Source: Brevibacillus reuszeri
GTDB taxonomy: Bacteria; Bacillota; Bacilli; Brevibacillales; Brevibacillaceae
Reading direction: 5' to 3'
DNA: 64,000 nucleotides
NCBI RefSeq assembly: GCF_001187725.1
Contig: NZ_LGIQ01000017.1
Coordinates: forward strand, 124,001 to 188,000
The notes below the pieces were generated by a model, which was not told where the DNA came from, did no database searches, and was given only the letters and a program-made list of their open reading frames with translations. Both the position numbers and the translations under genes were made by a program. The first letter of the stretch is position 1, and each line of letters starts with the position of its first letter. Positions 20,001 through 28,757 of this stretch are shown here, one piece after another.

Positions 20001-20172
20001 ATCGAAAATCGTCCGTATCACGATTGTTTGCCCGCTCTTTGGGGTAGATGTTTTTTGTCTTTGCCTTGAGCTGACGGGGAGCGGGATTTACTGGAGAGCG
20101 TACTTCTTCCTCCACTCTTTGTTCTGCTTCACCCTGAAAAAAATTCATCAGCTTTTGAAGCCACAACCACAT
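17077..20172 (-). CDS. sftA: Soluble DNA translocase of the FtsK/SpoIIIE family (SftA-type)
   Basis: A 1031-residue hexameric DNA pump. No transmembrane helices precede the motor, and the N-terminus (MWLWLQKLMNFFQGEAE) resembles SftA rather than membrane-bound SpoIIIE. Order: short N-terminal segment, basic then highly acidic linker with a 15-residue tandem repeat (about residues 341-459), alpha/beta motor with Walker A AGSTGSGKS near 718 and LLIDPKMVEL, and a C-terminal winged-helix gamma domain (ALVYVAEQGQASASGLQRRF). SftA moves chromosome ends away from the closing septum. I start at MWLW; an in-frame ATG 10 codons earlier also has a possible ribosome site. Confidence 0.92.
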   Translation of the reverse strand: MWLWLQKLMNFFQGEAEQRVEEEVRSPVNPAPRQLKAKTKNIYPKERANNRDTDDFRSGKERQFRFPVVPDAYQVPKRKEKEAARNNTVTREQVAFEQERNAYTRETSRTGREVRENREMPVAPRVEQKIEKQPPARFEPNREQTRRQPEKQMEKVARPPVSSEEKKSYKPSEIISPVYGKITPATREVEHRIHTTSGIVYPRLEQEEQLNQLKQWEKEIAERYFPEEGSADDMAPELGNKRGELDAEAEAGNEVSQAAAEVASTLAPHMQIAEQTDEEEEIDIQLATSVESIDLAQLAEREVLVAEADEQHLVEFAAEGELTSGVAYQAEDEASSLGIVEEVREAEEAAHLEATEEAEEAEAVVHLEATEEAEEAEAVVHLEATKEVEEAEEAAHLEATEEVEEAEAVAHLEAAEEVEEAEEAAHLEATEEAEEAETVAHLEATEEVEEAEEAAHLEPKVIEEETAAARSTLSVTEQAATSVEQPNEPAPLATTTNTSAAEVSNVASYTSDVNRLLERAGLDQQPPISEPIKQPMAARVPISAPVSEPVKEQEPVQEPEPPPYVKPQLELLNPSPPPSDDDDEHTQLQKLLLEETLSNFNVSAHVVGIVKGPSVTRFELQPAPGVKVNKITSLVDDIKLNLAAKDIRIEAPIPGRNAIGIEVPNLASQPVLIEKMIGSEKFHQHPSPLAVALGMDIGGEPIIADIKKMPHGLIAGSTGSGKSVCINSIIVSLLYKATPEQVRLLLIDPKMVELAPYNHLPHLITPVVTEAKQATAALKWCVEEMEKRYALFVDAGVRDIDRYNQTTDDPLPYIVIVIDELADLMMVSPQDVEDCIIRIAQKARACGIHLLLATQRPSVDVITGNIKANVPTRLAFAVFSQVDSRTILDQSGAERLLGRGDMLFLESGTTPVRLQGNFVSDDEIERITQVIKKQRKPAYLFSKEDLEQQVQSFDVGDDPLYLEALVYVAEQGQASASGLQRRFRVGYNRAARLIEMMESDGYVAGQSGGKARAVLISLEDAQAVVEGSTLV
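18795..19155 (-). repeat. 45-bp tandem repeat inside sftA (eight units)
   Basis: Eight imperfect units of 15 codons, consensus EEAEEAAHLEATEEV, sit back to back in the linker of sftA. Units vary mainly at the EEAA/AVVH/TVAH positions. The period of 45 bp keeps the frame, so copy number could vary without breaking the gene. Confidence 0.93.
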
Positions 20173-20346
20173 GGTACAAACGCCCTTTCTTTCATAAACC
20201 ATCTTTTCCCTTTCATCTTACCACGAAAATGGGGCTTATTTTGCCTGAATGGCGATTTTTTTCCTTTATTTGCGAAACCTTTTCTCATCTCGGACGTACT
20301 ACATTGTGGGAACTAAAACAAATATTACATAGGGGAGGAACACAAC

Positions 20347-21639
20347 ATGTGGAAAAAGGGAAGTGCTTTATTGCTTGCCGGTATGCTCGTGCTTACAGGT
20401 TGTGCCAATGAAGCATCTTTGGTGCGTGATTCCATCGTCGCATCCATAGATAAACCAAACTACGATTTTCAAGGGACTTTGAAGCTGACAGGTGACGTAG
20501 AGAAGTTACCGGCAGCATTCGGAGAAACAGCGGTAGATAAAGAGGGACAGGCGTTCCTGGCAGCACTGAAGGCCGGCGTAACAGCAAAAGGTTCTCAACA
20601 AAGCCTGCAAAACGCAAAATTCCAGCTTGAAGTAAACGACGACAAATTGCTGCGCGACAACAAGCTTTGGACTGGCGATAAAAAAGCGTCTGTTGAGATG
20701 ATCGCTGCAGACAATAAAGTATATGTAAAATCTCCATTGGATTCCAAATACTTGGTCATTGACGCTACTAGCTCCAATCCATTTGGCGGCATCGATAGCA
20801 CAGAGGGAGTAGACCCTGCCAAGCTGAAAGCGTTCCAGGACAAAATGAACGATCTCACGTTGAACTTCATCAAAAAATACGTGAGCCAATACGGCTACAA
20901 GCTGGCTGACGCGAAAAACCTTGGTGTAGAAAAAGTAACGCTGCCAAACGGCGACAAAGTAGATGCAACACACGTAGCGATCAAAATCGACGCCAAAGAA
21001 CTGGTTAAAATGTTCTTCTTCACTGCAAATGATGCTGTAGCTAGCCAAGATGTGAAGAAATTCGCGATTGATTTCATGGTTCTCACCAACACTTTCGCTG
21101 AAGAAATCGATCCAGAAATGGGTAAAACAACTGAAGCTGAAAAACGTGCCCTGGCAGAAGCAACCATCTCCGAAGGCATGAAGTCCGCGAAGCAATGGCT
21201 CGACGAAACAGGCAAAATTTACACGCCTGAAAAAATCGTAGAAGAGCTGAAAAAAGAAGGCTTCCAAAACTTGGCTTGGAACCTCGACTTCTATGTAGAC
21301 AGCGCGAAAATGCCTGTTCACCAAAAGAGCTCTTTGAACGTAACATTCCAAACAAAAGATATGAAGCAAGCTCTGACAATCGGATTGGAAGCAGATCAGT
21401 ATGCGTACAACTTCGGTAAAGCTACCAAGTACGACATTCCAGCAAAAGACGCTGGTCTGACTGTTGAGCAGCTGTACAAGGATGAGAAAGCGATCAACAG
21501 CTTTAGCGACAAAGGCTTCATGCGTCCTTTCGCCCAAAGCATGCTGGAGCAATATAAATGGCAAAAAGAACTGGAAGCAGAATGGGAAGAGTACGATGCA
21601 GAAGAACCTGCAGTTGTAACGCCTGTAGCACCTAAATAG
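20347..21639 (+). CDS. Hypothetical lipoprotein, 430 aa
   Basis: Exported lipoprotein: signal peptide with lipobox LVLTGC, mature Cys at residue 19. The remainder is Lys/Asp-rich with regularly spaced beta-like segments (FQGTLKLTGDVEKL, KFQLEVNDDKLL, KVYVKSPL), resembling lipoproteins that use a LppX/LolA-like fold, but I cannot name a family. AGGGGAGG precedes the ATG. It is divergent from sftA and has its own terminator. A long antisense frame here is an artefact. Confidence 0.8.
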   Translation: MWKKGSALLLAGMLVLTGCANEASLVRDSIVASIDKPNYDFQGTLKLTGDVEKLPAAFGETAVDKEGQAFLAALKAGVTAKGSQQSLQNAKFQLEVNDDKLLRDNKLWTGDKKASVEMIAADNKVYVKSPLDSKYLVIDATSSNPFGGIDSTEGVDPAKLKAFQDKMNDLTLNFIKKYVSQYGYKLADAKNLGVEKVTLPNGDKVDATHVAIKIDAKELVKMFFFTANDAVASQDVKKFAIDFMVLTNTFAEEIDPEMGKTTEAEKRALAEATISEGMKSAKQWLDETGKIYTPEKIVEELKKEGFQNLAWNLDFYVDSAKMPVHQKSSLNVTFQTKDMKQALTIGLEADQYAYNFGKATKYDIPAKDAGLTVEQLYKDEKAINSFSDKGFMRPFAQSMLEQYKWQKELEAEWEEYDAEEPAVVTPVAPK

Positions 21640-21654
21640 CTTCCTGGCATACAG

Positions 21655-21689
21655 AAAAAGCACGGCGCATAGAGCGTCGTGCTTTTTCT
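21655..21689. terminator. Bidirectional terminator between convergent genes
   Basis: Stem AAAGCACGGCG/CGTCGTGCTTT flanked by A and T runs. Serves the lipoprotein gene and cysC. Confidence 0.9.
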
Positions 21690-21690
21690 T

Positions 21691-22308
21691 TTACGAAGAG
21701 ATCGAGATGATCCCCCGTTTTTCAAGATAAGTAATAACCGTCCGGACAGATTCCTCAATTGAGTGCTCATTGCTCTCGATGACCAGCTCAGCTACCTCAG
21801 GCTCTTCATAAGGGGAGGAAATTCCCGTGAACTTGCTGATCTCTCCACTTCGTGCTTTTTGATACAGCCCCTTAACGTCACGTCGTTCGCACTCTTCTAA
21901 CGGGCATTTCACATACACCTCGATGAATTCTCCTTCGTCTACTAGACTGCGTGCGAGCTCTCTGTCTTCGCGGTAAGGGGAAATAAACGCCGTTAAAGTG
22001 ATAACCCCGGCATCTACAAACAGCTTGGCAACTTCACCGATCCTGCGGATGTTTTCTTTTCGATCATCTGGTCCAAAACCTAATCCCCGATTCAAGCCAT
22101 GCCGGATGTTGTCACCATCCAGTACATAGCTCGCCAGGCTGCGCTGGTGCAGCTCATACTCTACTGCATTTGCCAGTGTAGATTTGCCTGCACCCGATAA
22201 CCCGGTAAACCAGAGAATCGCACTCTTGTGACCTGTTCGCTCTTGACGCTCCTTTTTCGTTACCGTTGTCGGATGCCATACAATATGGGCTGTAGTATCT
22301 CTGCTCAA
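21691..22308 (-). CDS. cysC: Adenylyl-sulfate kinase
   Basis: A 205-residue P-loop kinase that phosphorylates APS to PAPS. Walker A GLSGAGKS is at residues 36-43; [10 protein letters not shown] and the [16 protein letters not shown] block are family signatures, as is [12 protein letters not shown]. Last gene of the sulfate operon. I choose a TTG start because GAGGGAG lies 7 bases upstream; a GTG three codons earlier would sit on top of that box. Confidence 0.94.
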   Translation of the reverse strand: MSRDTTAHIVWHPTTVTKKERQERTGHKSAILWFTGLSGAGKSTLANAVEYELHQRSLASYVLDGDNIRHGLNRGLGFGPDDRKENIRRIGEVAKLFVDAGVITLTAFISPYREDRELARSLVDEGEFIEVYVKCPLEECERRDVKGLYQKARSGEISKFTGISSPYEEPEVAELVIESNEHSIEESVRTVITYLEKRGIISISS

Positions 22309-22334
22309 AAGTCTCACTCCCTCTCTTTTGCCGA

Positions 22335-23483
22335 TTACACAGAAAGTGGCCGCAAGCCCTCGATCAATACCCGGGCTACCTCAGGTCGGCTAAATTCCGG
22401 CGGCGGGGCCTCTCCTCGTGCCAGCATCTCCCTTACTTTGGTACCCGACAGCGCTACATGCTGCTCGGCTCCATGCGGGCAGGTTTTTGTTGAAGCCATG
22501 TTTTCGCAGGTACGGCAGTAAAAGCTGTTTTCAAAAAACAACGGGGTAATCCCCAGCTCTTCTGCTGTAAAGTTGTGAAAAATATGCTGAGCGTCATAGG
22601 TGCCATAGTAGTTGCCGACACCTGCATGATCCCGTCCGACGATGAAATGCGTGCAGCCGTAATTTTTCCGGACCAGAGCATGGAAAATGGCTTCACGCGG
22701 TCCAGCGTAGCGCATCGCCGCAGGAAAAACGGCAAGCTGCACCCGACTCTCTGGATAATATTTTTGCAGCAGCACCTGATAGCTCTCCATCCGCACGTTT
22801 GCCGGAATATCATCTGCTTTTGTTTCTCCTACCAGAGGATTCAGGAACAGACCGTCCACAATTTCCAGTGCAGATTTCTGAATATACTCATGTGCCCGAT
22901 GAACCGGGTTACGGGTTTGAAAGCCTACAATCGTCTTCCAGCCCTTTTCCCGAAACCGCGCTCTGGTTTCGACTGGATCATAGTAATGACTGGCAAACTC
23001 GCCCTTCTCTGTTCGTTTTATAAGAGTGATGGGACCTCCAAGATAGACCGCTGGTCGCTCCAGCAGCTTTTTCACACCCGGGTGGTTCTCATCGACCGTA
23101 CCATACACCAGCTGTGCCTCACGCAGCTTATCCGGGTGGAAAATATCCGTGATGCTGAGCAGCCCGTAGATGGTTCCCTTATGGGTCAGGCGCACCTGCT
23201 GGCCAATTTGCAGATGGTTGGCGACGTCCTCCGAGACGGGCAATGTGATTGGAATGCTCCAAACGCTTCCGTCGGCAAGACGCATCCTTTCGATCACAGA
23301 GTCGTAGTTTTTTTGATCGAGAAAACCTGTAATCGGGCTGTATCCTCCGATGGCAATCAGCTCCAGATCCGACAGAGAAAAGGCATCGATTTCTACATCA
23401 CGATCCTCTAGCGACAAATCTGCTTCAGGGTCAAACCGATTTATCAAGTCATCTTTGCGTTTGGCACTCTCACTCACTTGCAT
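22335..23483 (-). CDS. sat: Sulfate adenylyltransferase (ATP sulfurylase)
   Basis: A 382-residue monomeric-type ATP sulfurylase converting sulfate and ATP to APS. Active-site blocks are present: [17 protein letters not shown] and [14 protein letters not shown] zinc-binding-like CRTC...CPHG segment follows ([18 protein letters not shown]). The ATG has GAGGAG only 3 bases away, so the GTG two codons on may also be used. Between cysH and cysC in the operon. Confidence 0.95.
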   Translation of the reverse strand: MQVSESAKRKDDLINRFDPEADLSLEDRDVEIDAFSLSDLELIAIGGYSPITGFLDQKNYDSVIERMRLADGSVWSIPITLPVSEDVANHLQIGQQVRLTHKGTIYGLLSITDIFHPDKLREAQLVYGTVDENHPGVKKLLERPAVYLGGPITLIKRTEKGEFASHYYDPVETRARFREKGWKTIVGFQTRNPVHRAHEYIQKSALEIVDGLFLNPLVGETKADDIPANVRMESYQVLLQKYYPESRVQLAVFPAAMRYAGPREAIFHALVRKNYGCTHFIVGRDHAGVGNYYGTYDAQHIFHNFTAEELGITPLFFENSFYCRTCENMASTKTCPHGAEQHVALSGTKVREMLARGEAPPPEFSRPEVARVLIEGLRPLSV

Positions 23484-23523
23484 TCACTCCTCATCCTTAT
23501 TTCTATCTCTTTTTAAGAGAACA

Positions 23524-24240
23524 TCATTTCGCCAGGTGAAGACCACATTCCGTTTTGCCAAGCTGTGACCAGCGACCCGCACGAGAGTCTTCTCCCTCTT
23601 TGACTGGACGTGTGCATGGTTCGCAGCCGATACTTGGATAGCTCTGGTCGTGAAGCGCATTGTAAGGCAGCTCAAACATATGGATGTACTGCCAAACCTC
23701 CTCTGCCCTCCAATGGATAAGCGGGCAGATTTTCAGAGACTGAAATTTTTCATCACGATTGACGAATTGCACGTCGGCTCTTGTCGCAGATTGCTCTCTG
23801 CGTAGTCCAGACATCCAGGCAACTGTCCCTTTTAGCACGCTCTCCATCGGGTCGACCTTGCGAATTTGACAGCAAAGATCCGGCTGGCGTTTCCATAGCT
23901 CAGCTCCGTGAGCTTCTGCTTGCTGTGCAAGAGAAATCTCCGGCTCCTTGATCGTCAAGTGAAGCTCTGGATACCTTTTTCGAATCTGCTCGATCAGGGC
24001 GTATGTCTCCGGGAAATGAAGATGGGTGTCTAAAAATGTGACGCGTGCATTCTTTTTCACCCCGCTGATCATATCCAAAAGCACCATCGCTTCTGCCCCA
24101 AAGCTGCATGAATAGATCAAATCATCGGAAAACGTATCATAGGCCCATTTGACCACTTCGATGGTGTCACCTTTGGCCAGGCTTTTATTTATGTGTACGA
24201 GCTGTTCGTCGGTTACCGACGAATAATGCAAACTGCTCAT
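23524..24240 (-). CDS. cysH: APS/PAPS reductase, iron-sulfur type
   Basis: A 238-residue thioredoxin-dependent reductase yielding sulfite. It carries the [4Fe-4S] cysteine set of APS reductases: Cys123-Cys124 in LCCQIRKVDP and Cys206/Cys209 in GCEPCTRP, plus Cys232 in the C-terminal ECGLH. The FeS cysteines argue for APS as substrate, although an APS kinase is in the same operon; Bacillus CysH accepts both. The ATG overlaps the cysP stop (ATGA). Confidence 0.93.
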   Translation of the reverse strand: MSSLHYSSVTDEQLVHINKSLAKGDTIEVVKWAYDTFSDDLIYSCSFGAEAMVLLDMISGVKKNARVTFLDTHLHFPETYALIEQIRKRYPELHLTIKEPEISLAQQAEAHGAELWKRQPDLCCQIRKVDPMESVLKGTVAWMSGLRREQSATRADVQFVNRDEKFQSLKICPLIHWRAEEVWQYIHMFELPYNALHDQSYPSIGCEPCTRPVKEGEDSRAGRWSQLGKTECGLHLAK

Positions 24241-25322
24241 ATGCCTCCCCCTTGATCGTTGATCGAACTATTCTCCCTGCGCACCAGCCGAATCAATGCG
24301 ACAAACCCAAGCGTCGCGACAAAGACGCTGACCAAGACCACCAATGTATACAGATCAGCGCGCAGAAACAAATGGACAAAAGCAAACGATACGACGAGTG
24401 ACGATACTGGTGAGACGATCCAGACCATCATGATCTGCTTGATAATTCCTTTTTGCCAGAGTACAAAGCCTTTTTCCGCCGTTCCGACCCCAAGTATGGC
24501 GCAGGTAGTCGCCTGTGTAAGTGGGACAGGTATGCCGAACACCGAAGCGACGATGACGAGTGTCCCTCCTGTAAAAGAAATGGTGCTCCCTTGCAGCAAA
24601 GAAAGAGACGTGATTTTTTTCCCGTTCGTCTCCAGCACCTTTCCACCAAGCAGTACACAGCCCAGCGCTACAGCGAAACCGCCGAGCCAGACGCCGGAAT
24701 CACTTGTCATCAAGCCAGCCCCAACCAGTGGACCTACAGCATTGGCGACATTGTTCATTCCAGCAGAAAAAGCTTCATATACACCACAACCTACCAGCAA
24801 AAGTGACAGCCACCGCTCTCCTTTTGAACCGGGCTTTTGCAGATTCGGCCAGCGCTCTTGTACGCGCCTGATCAGCTTGCCCGAAAAATAAGCTCCGACA
24901 AAAGCCGCTGCTGGCACGAGCAGCCAAAAGGAAACGATGACGAGCAATTGGCTAACATAGAGCGATTGATAGGCAAGTCCTACTCCTACGATCGATCCAA
25001 CCGTTACCTCACTCGTGGACAACGGAATTCCTAGCAGATTCGCGCCAAATAAGGTGAACGTTGCGGAAGCAAGCACAATGACCACGACCTCGACACTCAT
25101 CAGCGTAACCGGAATAATTCCTCCACTGATGGTTTTGACCACCTCTTTGCCACCCAAAACAGCGCCCAGAAGTGCTGCAATGGCTACCAAAAGCATGGCG
25201 ATCCGTCTATTTTTGACAGCTCCGCTGCCATATGCTGCGCCCATAGATGCGGCTGTCCCGCTCGCTCCGATATTCATGGCGAAAAATAAGGCAATGGCGA
25301 TTGCGACATAACTCCAATCCAC
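24237..25322 (-). CDS. cysP: PiT-family sulfate permease
   Basis: A 361-residue membrane protein of the inorganic phosphate transporter (PiT) family with about 11 helices and the duplicated signature: ALFFAMNIGASGTAASMGAAYG near the N-terminus and AFSAGMNNVANAVGP midway. Its place in a sulfate operon identifies it as the CysP type rather than a phosphate carrier. AGGAGG is 11 bases before the GTG I use and only 2 before an in-frame GTG three codons earlier. Confidence 0.9.
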   Translation of the reverse strand: MDWSYVAIAIALFFAMNIGASGTAASMGAAYGSGAVKNRRIAMLLVAIAALLGAVLGGKEVVKTISGGIIPVTLMSVEVVVIVLASATFTLFGANLLGIPLSTSEVTVGSIVGVGLAYQSLYVSQLLVIVSFWLLVPAAAFVGAYFSGKLIRRVQERWPNLQKPGSKGERWLSLLLVGCGVYEAFSAGMNNVANAVGPLVGAGLMTSDSGVWLGGFAVALGCVLLGGKVLETNGKKITSLSLLQGSTISFTGGTLVIVASVFGIPVPLTQATTCAILGVGTAEKGFVLWQKGIIKQIMMVWIVSPVSSLVVSFAFVHLFLRADLYTLVVLVSVFVATLGFVALIRLVRRENSSINDQGGGI

Positions 25323-25350
25323 GAGCCGCACTACCTCCTGTCATGCAAAT

Positions 25351-26820
25351 CTAGCAGAATACAACCTTTTCGGGTTCTGGAGCGGTGAGCTCGATCTGTT
25401 CAAGTGTCACAACGTTCCAGCCCATTTCTCTCGCTCTCGTCTCTGCCTCATGGCCGATGCATAGGATCGGCTTTGTTTGCCATTCTGCCCCTGCGATTGA
25501 CTGCAGGGCAGGCAAGTCATAGCTATCTTCGGTTGCGAGCCAGTCGACCGGGTAATTCACAAGCCATGTGGCGGCTGGATGCTTCTGGTCCCACTCGAGC
25601 TCGCCTGCCTGAACCGTATGGGTGACTGTTCCCAAAGAGTGCAGAACAACCATGCCATGGCCCGGTTTGAGATAGAGCAGCCGCTCCCCTTTACGCAGAG
25701 CAAGATAGTGATGCAGATGAGTCGGTTCCAATGCCTGGTCGATCACCTGATCCGGGTATAGACCGTTTTTCTCCAGGGCATCTGCTGCACGTTTACCTCG
25801 GGCAGCCAGCTTGCTTTTGATTTGCCGCAGATCGAATTTGCGCTGACGCAGCACCCTAAGGAAAAAAGAGACTTGCCGTTCATCGTCAAACACAAGCCAT
25901 TGATATGAGGCAAAATCAGCAGGAATCCCCATGTCTAAAGGCAATGATGCCGGGCTTTCTACCAGTGGAATCGAGATGACTTCTGCCCCAAGCTGCTCCA
26001 GCTTCGTTGCGAGATTCCCAGACCGCTCCATACCTGGCTTTGAAGTAACAGCAATCCTTTTTCCGAAAAGGGGACGCGATTCGAACCAATTCAGAGATTC
26101 CCGAAGTCGAACCACTTCTCCGATGACGATAATGGCTGGCGCCGTAAAGCCTGCCGAAGCTGCCTCCTGATCAATGGACTCCAGCCTGCCGACTACTGTT
26201 TGCTGCTCACGAAGGGTCCCCCAGCGAACCAGGGCGACCGGAGTGTCTTTTGCTTTGCCATGTGCGAGCAGCCGCTCTTTGATGCGAGACAAATTTTTCA
26301 CGCCCATATAGATCACGAGAGTTTCTACAGAAGCGAGTGCAGCCCAGTCCGGCTCCTTTTCCGCATTTTTGTCGCAAAGATGACCGGTAACAAACGCAAC
26401 CGATGAGTTGTAATCCCGATGGGTTAGCGGAATTCCTGCATATAGAGCAGCGGCCATCCCGGAGGTGATCCCAGGCACGATCTCATACGGTATGGCATGA
26501 GCCAGGCATACCTCAGCCTCTTCGCCTACCCTCCCAAACATGCTCGGGTCCCCTCCTTTCAGCCGCACCACTATCTGCCCCTTTTGGGCTTCCTGTATCA
26601 AGAGGAGGTTGATTTCGTCCTGTGGCAGTGTGTGACGATCCGCTTCCTTGCCGCAGTAAATCAGCTTGGCTTCCTTCTTGACGTAAGTCAGCAGCAATGG
26701 ATTGGCAAGTCGGTCGTAAATCACGACGTCCGCGCGCTCCAGTGCTTCTTTGCCGCGGATCGTGAGCAGCTTTGGATCACCGGGGCCTGCTCCTACAAAC
26801 AAGACACTGCCTGATTTCAT
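25351..26820 (-). CDS. cobA: Uroporphyrinogen-III C-methyltransferase fused to a divergent HemD-like domain
   Basis: A 489-residue fusion. Residues 1-245 are a SAM uroporphyrinogen-III methyltransferase (VGAGPGDPKLLT, KGGDPSMFGR, VPGITS), making precorrin-2 for siroheme. Residues about 255-489 follow the outline of uroporphyrinogen-III synthase (KRIAVTSKPG, LAARGKRAADALEKNGLYPD) but the usual FTSxNGV segment is replaced by FDDERQVSFF, so activity of that half is uncertain. Siroheme is the cofactor of the sulfite reductase two genes upstream. AAGGAGGT precedes the ATG. Confidence 0.9.
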   Translation of the reverse strand: MKSGSVLFVGAGPGDPKLLTIRGKEALERADVVIYDRLANPLLLTYVKKEAKLIYCGKEADRHTLPQDEINLLLIQEAQKGQIVVRLKGGDPSMFGRVGEEAEVCLAHAIPYEIVPGITSGMAAALYAGIPLTHRDYNSSVAFVTGHLCDKNAEKEPDWAALASVETLVIYMGVKNLSRIKERLLAHGKAKDTPVALVRWGTLREQQTVVGRLESIDQEAASAGFTAPAIIVIGEVVRLRESLNWFESRPLFGKRIAVTSKPGMERSGNLATKLEQLGAEVISIPLVESPASLPLDMGIPADFASYQWLVFDDERQVSFFLRVLRQRKFDLRQIKSKLAARGKRAADALEKNGLYPDQVIDQALEPTHLHHYLALRKGERLLYLKPGHGMVVLHSLGTVTHTVQAGELEWDQKHPAATWLVNYPVDWLATEDSYDLPALQSIAGAEWQTKPILCIGHEAETRAREMGWNVVTLEQIELTAPEPEKVVFC

Positions 26821-26854
26821 CCTGTCCTACCTCCTTGATGCCATCACCATGGAA

Positions 26855-27094
26855 TCAGCTAAAGTGAGAGGTTTCTACTACAAACCCTACACCTTGGCGC
26901 CCCAGCGGCTTCTTTTCGACCAGACTAAGCTCCTTAATCTGGGGTGGAGCGACCGTGTGACGCAATATATTGTTTTCTGCGGTTGAAAATGCCCGCTCAT
27001 CTGATTTGGCAATTACGACCACTGTCAATAGCCTGCCTTCCTCCAGCACGGCTTCCAGCTTGTAGAGATAGCTCTCTGTCTGTTCCTCTGCCAT
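26855..27094 (-). CDS. DUF3906-like small protein
   Basis: A 79-residue protein, ESYLYKLEAVLEEGRLLTVVVIA followed by KSDERAFSTAENNI, matching my memory of DUF3906, small proteins of unknown function found in Bacillales sulfur operons. The ATG follows AGAGGGA; a longer frame reaching into the sulfite reductase gene is less likely. Sits between sir and cobA, so it may assist siroheme or sulfite reductase biogenesis (inference only). Confidence 0.75.
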   Translation of the reverse strand: MAEEQTESYLYKLEAVLEEGRLLTVVVIAKSDERAFSTAENNILRHTVAPPQIKELSLVEKKPLGRQGVGFVVETSHFS

Positions 27095-27134
27095 CCTCTG
27101 TCCCTCTTTTCTCGTAGCCTTTATCACGTGTGGT

Positions 27135-28757
27135 TTACGCTGTTTGCAAAATGTCGTCCACCTGCTCCTGAATATGTGCAAGCCCTACGCGTTCTACGTA
27201 GCGCCAATACTGCTCGCCCTCTTGACGATCTTCCTTGTAGAGCGTAATCAGCTGGGCGAGGAATGGCCCCAATCGATCTACCGTGATCCTCGCATTCAGT
27301 TTGCGGTTAAATTGCGCCTCCTCCAGCGTACCGCCCACATGGATGTCAAATGCCTCTACCATCCCGCCTGGCGTCTTCACAAGCGCTCCTTGCAGTCCAA
27401 TGTCGGCGATCTGCCGTTGACCGCAAGAGTTCGGACAGCCGATCATATGAATGCGCAGTGGTGTATCCAAGACAACCGTGTCATCCAGATACTGAGCCAG
27501 CGAGCGCATCCGTTCTTTTGTTTCGACAATAGCCAGATTGCAGTATTCCGTTCCTGTGCAGGATACCGCATACCCGACAAATGTACTTGGGGTTAATTTG
27601 AAGCGATTCACAATGAGAGGCTCTTCCTGGAAAGCCGCGACTTTTTCTTTTGCAATATTGCGAATAAGCACGTTTTGCGTATTGCAGGTGCCAATGGTTC
27701 CATCCCCGTACTCGTCTGCCAAACGAGCTAGCTCGATCAGCTCTGCTGCATTCATGCGACCAACAGGAACGGACAAGCCTGCGTAGTAGAGATTCGCCTG
27801 GCGTTGCTCGTGAATACCATAAAAATAGCCGCCATTCCAGCCTTTGAGTAAATCCTCACCACTTGCCTCCAGCTCACCTATCAGGTTGATCAGCTCGTCT
27901 TTGAATTTCTCCGGTCCCCAATCGGCTACCAGGAATTTCAAGCGGGCATGTGTTCGTTTTTGCCGATAGCCAAAATCACGGAATAGTGTCGTGACGCCTT
28001 CAGCTACTTTCACCACTTCTTCTGGACGAACGAATATATCAAGTTGCTTGGCAAGATGCGGCTTGGCAGACAATCCGCCACCTACCCATACATGGAAGCC
28101 GATGACTTCCTCGCCAGCGATCTTTTTCTTCGCAGGGGTAAAAGCGAGATCGTTGATTTGTGCGTGAGCAGCATTGTGTATATTAGCCGATATGGACATT
28201 TTGTATTTGCGCGGCAAGTTGGAGAACTCGCGGTTGAGCAAAAAGAATTTCTCCAGCTCTGCTACCAGTGGACGTGTATCAATCACTTCGTGTGGGTCGA
28301 TCCCTGCCAATGGATTTCCCATGATTTGACGAGGGCAGTCTCCACATGCTTCAAACGAGGACAGCCCAACAGAAGCTAGTCGATCAAAAATGTCCGCCAA
28401 AGTTTCAACCGTCAGCCAGTGAAACTGAACGGCCTGACGCGTCGTGACATCTACCAGATCGCGTCCGTAGTCCTGAGCGATACGTGCCAGCACTCGCGCC
28501 TGTTCACTGCTCAAAATCCCGCCGGGAATCCGTACGCGCATCATAAAGTGACCGTCCTTTGGGCGCTGCTGATAGACGCCCGCCCATTTGAAACGGTCCA
28601 TATCAGAAGATTCAATCGATTGAAAGCCTTCTTTGGAATACGTATTGACGATCGTCTCGATGACATCCAGTCCATCCTTTTCCAGCTTGGTGAATTCCAT
28701 CTTGTTCAAGGAAGGATCATCTTCCCATTTCCACTGCTTTCTCTCTGCCATACTCAT
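27135..28757 (-). CDS. Siroheme-dependent sulfite (or nitrite) reductase
   Basis: A 540-residue single-chain reductase with two ferredoxin-like half domains and siroheme/[4Fe-4S] ligands: Cys400 and Cys406 in CTGTEYC, Cys441 and Cys445 in GCPNSC. RQAVQFHWL, GDCPRQIMGNP and GTCNTQNVLIRNI are typical of ferredoxin-type enzymes. It reduces sulfite to sulfide by six electrons; the operon context favours sulfite over nitrite. The start overlaps the end of sirB by 41 bases, with AAAGGAG 5 bases before the ATG. Confidence 0.93.
   Translation of the reverse strand: MSMAERKQWKWEDDPSLNKMEFTKLEKDGLDVIETIVNTYSKEGFQSIESSDMDRFKWAGVYQQRPKDGHFMMRVRIPGGILSSEQARVLARIAQDYGRDLVDVTTRQAVQFHWLTVETLADIFDRLASVGLSSFEACGDCPRQIMGNPLAGIDPHEVIDTRPLVAELEKFFLLNREFSNLPRKYKMSISANIHNAAHAQINDLAFTPAKKKIAGEEVIGFHVWVGGGLSAKPHLAKQLDIFVRPEEVVKVAEGVTTLFRDFGYRQKRTHARLKFLVADWGPEKFKDELINLIGELEASGEDLLKGWNGGYFYGIHEQRQANLYYAGLSVPVGRMNAAELIELARLADEYGDGTIGTCNTQNVLIRNIAKEKVAAFQEEPLIVNRFKLTPSTFVGYAVSCTGTEYCNLAIVETKERMRSLAQYLDDTVVLDTPLRIHMIGCPNSCGQRQIADIGLQGALVKTPGGMVEAFDIHVGGTLEEAQFNRKLNARITVDRLGPFLAQLITLYKEDRQEGEQYWRYVERVGLAHIQEQVDDILQTA

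Noticed and set aside
20506-21663. 385-codon open frame antisense to the lipoprotein gene
   Set aside because: Product is Phe/Cys/Arg-rich and unlike a real protein; the plus-strand gene has a lipobox, ribosome site and terminator. It is a codon-bias shadow.
22575-23411. 278-codon frame antisense to sat
   Set aside because: Shadow of ATP sulfurylase; no start context.
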